Shown piece after piece: positions 58,130 to 64,000 of a DNA stretch of 64,000 nucleotides. How positions within the stretch are numbered: position 1 is the stretch's first letter; the number at the start of each line of letters is the position of its first letter. The notes under the pieces are model-generated. The model did not search any database, was not told the DNA's origin, and saw only the letters and a program-made list of their open reading frames with translations. Made by a program: the position numbers and the translations under genes. Source of the DNA: Mactra quadrangularis. Its lineage: Eukaryota > Mollusca > Bivalvia > Venerida > Mactridae. The stretch lies in the NCBI GenBank assembly GCA_025267735.1, contig CM046309.1:28280702-28344701 (forward strand), given 5' to 3'.

Positions 58130-59500
58130 TTTGTTTAACATTGTTACAAGGTGGTAACGCTTAATACTGACGAACAGTTATTTTGTACATTTATTGACTT
58201 CACAAATACTGTTGATATATGAAACTGGGTGTTTAAGATATAATATGTATGTATACATCGGTAAAATCTAGAGTTAACGTACATAATCAAGTAAGTAACG
58301 AGTTGATTACATGTTAGGTGTTAGACAAGGGGACTGTATTTCGCCTATCTTATTTGCAATGTATTTTTAATGAAATCGATGATATGCTAATTAGTAATGG
58401 TCTTGCTGGTATAAAAGTCGATATGTTTAACATATTTTTGATTTTATATGCTGACGACAATGTTATTTATGCTAATAGTAGAGACGAGTCACTACTAAGT
58501 ATAAACGTTTTTGAAGATTATTTAAGTTAAGACATCAGTTGTAAACAATAGTAAAACTAATAGAGAATACTACATTCTATTAAAATGATATGAACTAGGT
58601 ATTGTTGAACAAGTAACATACATTGGTGTAGTTTTCTCATCAAGAGGGGTCATTTTTCTAATGCTAAAATTGTTTTGTTGGCCAAGCTTTGAAAGGTATT
58701 TTAAAGTTAACATTGTTTTATAAATTTACAGGTATTTCTAAAACATGAATTAGATCTGTTAGATAAATTAATATCATCCATTCTTTATTATGCAAGCTAA
58801 GTTTGGTGATTTGTCCCAGGAAACTCTATAGAATGAGTTCACTGTGAAAAGTTACTCGGGGTAAAGAATAATTCTCAAAATGATTTTAATCACAGTGAGT
58901 TAGGAAGGTTGAATTTTCAAACTACATTGTATTCGCTATTTTAACATTATAGAAAACTATTGGGTAAAAGTATTGCAAACTGATGAAAATTAGAATAATA
59001 GAAAAGTACAATTGGATAGAGATTTGTACCCTAATAAACCCAATTGTTGTTCTTGGTTGAATTCATTTTTGTCGTACCTTGGTTTTTATGATGCGTGTAC
59101 TTTTCAAGATATTAGTAATGTTGATATATTTTAAGCAATGTTAAACACAGACTAAATGATAATTTCATGCAAAGTTTGAAAATAGGTTGGATAATTTAAG
59201 TAGATCATTATTTTACAAGAATATACAAAGTTATAGTTTCAGCCATATTCAAAAAATGGTTATAGACTTAAACTGTGATCCCATCGATTACATATTGAAA
59301 CCGGTAGATAGAACAACCAAGATCCACATCTACGTGCCTGTATAAATTGTCATATATTAGGAGACGCGTTTCATTTCATTAAAAAATAAAACTTATATTC
59401 AGATTTTAAGAAATATTAAAATTCCTACATATTTTCGTAGTCGATCCTTGCATATTTAAATTGATTGAAATTATTGTTACTGAAAATAAAGCTTTAACCA
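58130..59500 (+). pseudogene. Decayed LINE reverse transcriptase inside the long-arm element
   Basis: At about 58316 a frame reads VRQGDCISPILFAMYF then shifts; 58318-58530 continues with FNEIDDMLISNGLAG and LYADDNVIYANS, containing an intact YADD catalytic box. Downstream fragments (YIGVVFSSRG near 58620, LDLLDKLISSILYY near 58760) are in different frames. At least three frame breaks; inactive. Same general type as the remnant at 19618 but not obviously the same copy family. Confidence 0.75.
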
Positions 59501-61085
59501 CCGCTGCCTCCAAAATTACCAATTTTTTACATTCATACTCGAGGTTTCTATTTGTCCGATGCCACCATTATATACATATACACTCACATTAATCCATTTA
59601 TAATGATAAAATACAAGAACAAAAGTCATAACCAAAGAAAAATAACAACCAGAGCTAGAGAGAACCCCGATAGTAAGTATCCTCCTATATATGTATACCC
59701 TATTGACCTTAAAAATGAAGGTATAGTGACCGTAAAATTCTAGCTATGTACCTCAACATTTGAGGTTCATATCCAAATTCTAACCGTAAAAATAAGATAA
59801 ATGAGTCATACATTCTACCAAACATTTTAAGGCAAAATAGATACTTAAATTTTCTAAGCCAAAATATAAATTTGCAACATTATATACAAAAAGCTTTCGA
59901 GTTTGAACATATAAGCTTAAGATGCTTTATATATTAAACTGTGATACTTGTGTACTATTAACTTACTATTATACCAAGTTTGATATACTGCAGTAATATT
60001 TTATGTTCACTTTTATTGAACTGACATGTCAATGAACAGGTAGTTTTCACGTAGGTCGAAGACTTGCCTGTGCTTATATGAACACACAAAATTAGGATAA
60101 ATGTGTAGAAGTTAAACCGATTAACGTGCCCGGGAAAGTAGATTACATTAGTCGGCCGCAGACCATAACCATTTAAAAAGTAATGATAAACAGCGTTAAA
60201 TCTAAGTTACGATTCCTGCATATTTCTATTTCAGTAAAGCAAAAACAAAACAACAAAAGTATCTTTATTCTTATTATATTATTGTTTTCATTCAACAGAC
60301 CACCACTGCACAAAGACCATCGTCTTCATACTTTCTGACGCTTTAATACTGTCAAACCAAAAAACAATCAGTGCTTTCAGCGCTTTGATTAAGATTTCGT
60401 AACAATATTTATGAAGGTATCGATACTGATTTTAGTGATAACAGCAATAATATCAAAGATACGAGTCTCGGATATAATAAAATATCAATAATGCAATCCT
60501 ACCGTAAGATTTGAAAATAAATTTCAAGTTTAATCACCAAATGGTAGTTCTTACTTGAAAATGGCGGTTGCTATGGAAACGGTTTTTACCTAAACAAATA
60601 GTACTTCTGTCATAAAAATGATTTTGAATCTGATAGAGTAGTCCTTCTTGAAATATTTTGTAAATATAAATATATTATTTCTCCAAAAAGGGGGTTAAAA
60701 ATTAAAAGATATGCATGTAATTGGAAAAAATCGATATTTTTCCGCATTTTTTTATGTTTTACGGTTAATTTTACGAATTATACTGTATTTTAGTGAAGAG
60801 TTTTACATATATTTCCAAATGTCATTGTCTCAGCTTTAATTTGACACTAATTATATTATTCTAGCTTAATGCATCTTTAAGTTATTAATGGTTTTATAAA
60901 CACCAACAATTTCGACAAAAAACAAGGGGTTGCCATGGAAACAGTGGAATTTCAGGTAGTGCGCAAGAGTTTATTTTTGAGGACAAAGCCGATTCTGATT
61001 CAGTGGACCCTCAGGAACAATTTAGCATGGGTGGCAAAAAGCCTAGAGGGGGGTGCACGGTGGACCCCTCTGGCCCCCGTACTAA

Positions 61086-61129
61086 AACGGTCGTAACTCA
61101 TTCTGTTCTTATATTGAGTTACGACCGTT
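61086..61129. other. Perfect 15-bp inverted repeat abutting the long-arm element
   Basis: AACGGTCGTAACTCA, 14-base loop, TGAGTTACGACCGTT; a third partial copy (TAACGACCGTTTT) follows at 61145. It begins one or two bases after the right end of the 56106-61084 element and has no counterpart at its left end. Confidence 0.8.
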
Positions 61130-61529
61130 AAGAAAAGAGCAAGTAACGACCGTTTTCCGTTAAACACGCAATATGTATTGTTTTCATCGTGTTAAGCTTA
61201 TAGTTCACAATTACAAATGTACAATTGTACCAGTATTTTGACTGAACAAATAACACTATTTCTATATCAAAGGAAGATAGAGAATCCCATCCAAAACCTA
61301 CCCCGTTGTTTCCTTGAACAAGAAACTTTATTCTGCTAGTTTAGTACTTGGGGGCCAGAAAGCGCACTCGAAAGTGATTAATCTTAGTTGTTTTAACTTG
61401 TTTCACGATCGAGCAAAAATATATTAGAATAAACTTAACTAAACATCACTTTCATACCAAGTTTTATTATTGATTTTACAGAATAATGCCGATAAATACT
61501 ACAATCCAATCCATGCAAAATGATTAACA
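61130..61529. other. Spacer
   Basis: Nothing supported. Confidence 0.5.
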
Positions 61530-61629
61530 TGATGTAATGAATGAAACATTAGTGTTGTGTAACCATTTAATTATTATTGAAATGACCGTGGACACACTTC
61601 AGGAGAATCCTTCCTTAAAAAGAAATTGT

Positions 61630-61960
61630 TTGGAGTATCGCAGTAGTATTCAGCAAATATATCTCAAGCGTAGAAAAGCCAGAACGGACATACTTATCCT
61701 GGTAAATATCAGCAAATAATGCCTGTTGTAGTTCAGCCAAAAACTGAACATTTATTCTAGAAATTCAGCAAATCACATCAAGCGTTAATCAGCAAATAAT
61801 CGTTGTTCAGATCGAAATGGTGTGAGTTTCATACTAGAAATCAGTGAATAAGATCTAGCATTGTTCAGGAAAACATCTCTTGCGTTGTTTAACAAAATTC
61901 ATGAAAGAATTCAGGAAATCATGTCAACACTAATCTAGCCAGAAATGGTATAGTATTTGT
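61630..61960. repeat. Degenerate tandem repeat, ATTCAGCAAATnA motif
   Basis: ATTCAGCAAATATA, ATCAGCAAATAAT, ATTCAGCAAATCACATCAAG, AATCAGCAAATAATCG, ATCAGTGAATAAG and ATTCAGGAAATCATGTCAAC recur every 30-50 bases, often followed by a CAAGCGTT-like block. An old minisatellite. Confidence 0.55.
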
Positions 61961-62100
61961 ATCCGTCTCTAGGAGAATTTTGTACCATTGAATCATCATT
62001 ATATAATCTGCAATTACCTGGAAATATAAATAAATATGGCCTGAAAAATGTACATCTACCTTTATGATACATGAACAACGACTGCAGGCTATATTGCAGC

Positions 62101-62886
62101 AAGGGCTGTCACAATATACCGGTATATTGCAATACGCAGCTGCGGCAATACGTACTGCGGTACGAATTTAACGTACCGGTTTTTGGCGATATTTTATATT
62201 TCATAGGAAAATTCTTCCCTTCGAAAAACAAAATTAGCAAAAAGTACGAAAGACCGGTAGGGCCATTTCAACTTCACGAATTCCTGATTTCATCTTCATG
62301 AGTTCACATTTTCAACATACGGAATTCACGAATTCAACTTCACCAATTCACGATTTTAACTTCATGATTTCACGATTTCAACTTCACGAATTCACGTTTT
62401 TAACTTCACGAAGTCAACTTCAGGAAATCAAATCATGAAGCTGAAATCGTGAATTCATGAAGTTGGAATCGTGAATTCATGAAGCTGAAATCGTGAATTC
62501 ATGAAGCTGAAATCGTGAATTCATGAAGTTGAATTCGTATAAGAAGCTTAAAACTTGTGAATTCATGAAGTTGAATTCGTGAATTCGTGAAGTGAAATAG
62601 TGAATCCGTGAAGTTGAAATCGTGAATTCGTGAAGTTGTATTCGTATAAGAAGCTTGATTGCTAGAATGATTTGCAGCTAAGGAGGTGATTGTTTCTTTC
62701 AACCTAAGCATCCTTTTTATATGCGAAACATATATCACAGTCCTAGTTCCATACACAGTGTTTCTATTAATACAGCAGAGGCACAACGAATCTAAAACCC
62801 ACAATATATCGTGGTACGTATCGCGATACGGTGCTAGCGTATTGCAATATATCACGGTACGCTTCTGGCGTATCGTTATAGCCTTA
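62101..62886. mobile_element. hAT-like MITE with internal inverted tandem array
   Basis: Ends AAGGGCTGTCACAATATA and (inverse) TTAAGGCTATAACGATA, flanked by ATTGCAGC (62093-62100) and ATTGCAAC (62887-62894), an 8-bp duplication with one mismatch. Subterminal ATATTGCAATACGC and TACGGTACG motifs are inverted on the two sides. The AGGGCTG...ACGATA end and 8-bp duplication are hAT-like. The interior (62255-62660) is a mirrored array of TTCACGAATTCAACTTCA units. Confidence 0.75.
62255..62660. repeat. Inverted tandem array of GAATTCATGAAGTTGAAATC units
   Basis: About eight units of about 20 bp read in one orientation (ACTTCACGAATTCA) up to 62430, then about nine in the opposite orientation (TCATGAAGCTGAAATCGTGA). 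The two halves can pair into a long hairpin or cruciform. Open frames across it are repeat artefacts. Confidence 0.85.
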
Positions 62887-62904
62887 ATTGCAACTATATT
62901 TTTA

Positions 62905-63178
62905 CTGGGTTTAACGCCGTGTCAACAAAATTTAGGTCATTTTACGGCTTCCAGCGCACCTAACCTAGCTTTTCTGGACTTTTGTCTATAGCCAGTACTC
63001 AATCACCCTTCCTCAAGGCCGGAAACTTTTCCATATCATCTAATCAATGATGGATAATTGTCATAAATGTCAAAGTTTTCATTGAAGGGTATAACATCCC
63101 CGGGTGGTATTCGAACCAGTACCCCCTCGGGTCACGAGATTCTTCCAACTGCGCTATCGACAAGGGTACGCAACTATA
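62905..63178 (-). mobile_element. tRNA-derived SINE, minus strand
   Basis: Minus-strand head CCCTTGTCGATAGCGCAGTT GGAAGAATC ... GGTTCGAATACCACCCGGGG (A and B boxes), a body TTCAATGAAAACTTTGACAT, and tail CCGTAAAATGACCTAAATTT followed by GTTGACACGGCGTTAAACCC. Best-preserved copy of the family also at 31010 and 13330. Starts about 20 bases after the hAT-like element. Confidence 0.8.
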
Positions 63179-64000
63179 ACGGATTCGTGAAAATGTTATT
63201 TTAAACATCTTTACAGAAGTAAATAACATTAAGTATCAGGTCGTTTCAGAGTTAAATGTTTTAACAATGGTGGCTATTTGCGTACATTTGTCTTAAGGTG
63301 AGATGTACACGGTGGCAATACCTAGTGACTTTGACATTACGAATGCTACAGTTTAAAGAAGAAGTGAAATAAAAGTGTAACTCAAGTATCCTATGTATAG
63401 GGTCCTAGTGTAACTGTACTTGTCACTGAAGCACCCTGGTTTTCCAGAGTGTTTACAAAAAATAAAAAATGGAGCTAGGGATGTAATGCAAAGCGAAAGT
63501 ACGGATATACTATTCTACTTAGGCTCGCGTAGGTATCATATGAGTCTGACAACAATTGATAGACTTATAATAGAAAGACATGTCATAAATTTATTCACCC
63601 CTGAGCAACACGCTCACAGATTTGGGGTTGGTATATTTCAAAAGTACCCTTGTCAATTTGGGCCGAAATCCGGATTATAGACCCAACCGTTCGGTCTACT
63701 GTACATGCGTGTCTGGAAGAGTTCTCTTCCCGTCTTCTTCTGAAAAGTCGATCGGAATCCGAGCAGTGGTATCGTTTGCCCTAACTATCGGTGCACATAG
63801 CCGACGATCATCTTTAGTAAAGAAGTTTCGTTACTCATTAAAACGAAATATCCATTATATAGAATTTTATATATACATACTGCCAGGTGACATGCATTTC
63901 ATTACATCACAGAACTCCCATCTTACTGAGGAATCTGTCGTGTAACACCATGGGAAACCACTGTTGTCACCATCCCGGCAATAATATTCAGTTTCAGTCA
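63179..64000. other. Window end, unassigned
   Basis: Two overlapping plus-strand open stretches (63420-63680 and 63622-63945) are more GC-rich than the background but begin without ATG, carry no motif I recognise and overlap each other in different frames. They could be an exon or a repeat body; not called. Confidence 0.35.

Larger units (their letters stand above)
56106..61084. mobile_element. 5-kb composite element with 1-kb terminal inverted arms
   Basis: The left arm 56106-57108 (TAGTACGGGGGCCAGAGGGG inward) is inverted at 60111-61084 over nearly its full length with few differences; the inner edges share CGACTAAT, ACTTTCCC and ATTAATCGGTTTAAC. The 3-kb interior holds a minus-strand coding remnant (57528-57840) and a plus-strand RT remnant (58130-59500). 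No clear target duplication and no intact transposase. Could be a foldback-type transposon into which a LINE inserted, or an inverted segmental duplication flanking older sequence. Confidence 0.85.

Noticed and set aside
62499..62991. Overlapping frames of 101-118 codons
   Set aside because: They run through the mirrored tandem array, MITE end and SINE; no independent coding signal.
63420..63945. Two overlapping plus-strand open stretches near the window end
   Set aside because: No ATG start, no recognised motif, mutually overlapping frames; left unassigned instead of called.
1..64000. A novel multi-gene defence or biosynthetic system
   Set aside because: The supported genes are few, far apart and unrelated, with intron-exon structure of an animal genome; no clustering of functions is visible.

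Overview
This is AT-rich metazoan nuclear DNA. Genes are sparse and split by introns of hundreds to thousands of bases with GT..AG borders. Most of the window is transposon-derived. The mix (tRNA-derived SINEs, decayed LINEs with RNase H or reverse transcriptase, many MITE/foldback elements, long pure microsatellites, tiny secreted Cys-rich proteins) best fits a lophotrochozoan, probably a bivalve mollusc. That is inferred from style; no species marker is present.

Layout: 0-1.3 kb, 3' end of a decayed RNase H LINE (minus strand). 2.3-5.9 kb, a complete three-exon gene for a small secreted Cys-rich protein, with a foldback element in intron 2. 6-8.4 kb, MITE-rich spacer. 8.6-16.2 kb, a complete nine-exon short-chain dehydrogenase/reductase (SDR) gene with SINEs and a TA-flanked MITE in its introns. 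17.6-21.2 kb, a foldback cluster and a broken LINE. 22-24 kb, DNA-transposon remnants and two tandem tRNA-derived SINEs. 24.5-27.4 kb, long (ACAAT)n, (GTGA)n and (GCGA)n arrays. 28-31.3 kb, an hAT-like element, a SINE and weak minus-strand exon candidates. 32.4-35.2 kb, a nest of elements whose insertion order can be read from target-site duplications. 35.5-36.4 kb, the 3' end of a membrane-protein gene resembling the ectodomain of molluscan family-B/adhesion receptors, apparently truncated. 37.9-42.1 kb, a tRNA-like sequence, paired MITEs and a 1.1-kb minisatellite. 39.5 kb, a likely first exon of a minus-strand gene. 43.6-44.2 kb, an orphan secreted protein with a probable distant 5'UTR exon. 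48.1 and 52.3 kb, two orphan terminal exons. 53-62.9 kb, duplications, foldbacks, a 5-kb element with 1-kb inverted arms holding two opposed coding remnants, and an hAT-like element containing an inverted tandem array. The last kilobase has a SINE and no supported gene.

The genes show no shared pathway; they look like unrelated neighbours in a transposon-dense region. I see no evidence for a new multi-gene system. The strongest leads are the long-arm composite element, the MITE family with 9-10 bp target duplications, the shared LINE/SINE tail, and the orphan secreted proteins. Splice sites, phases and reading frames were checked by hand; homology statements are from recognition, not from searches.
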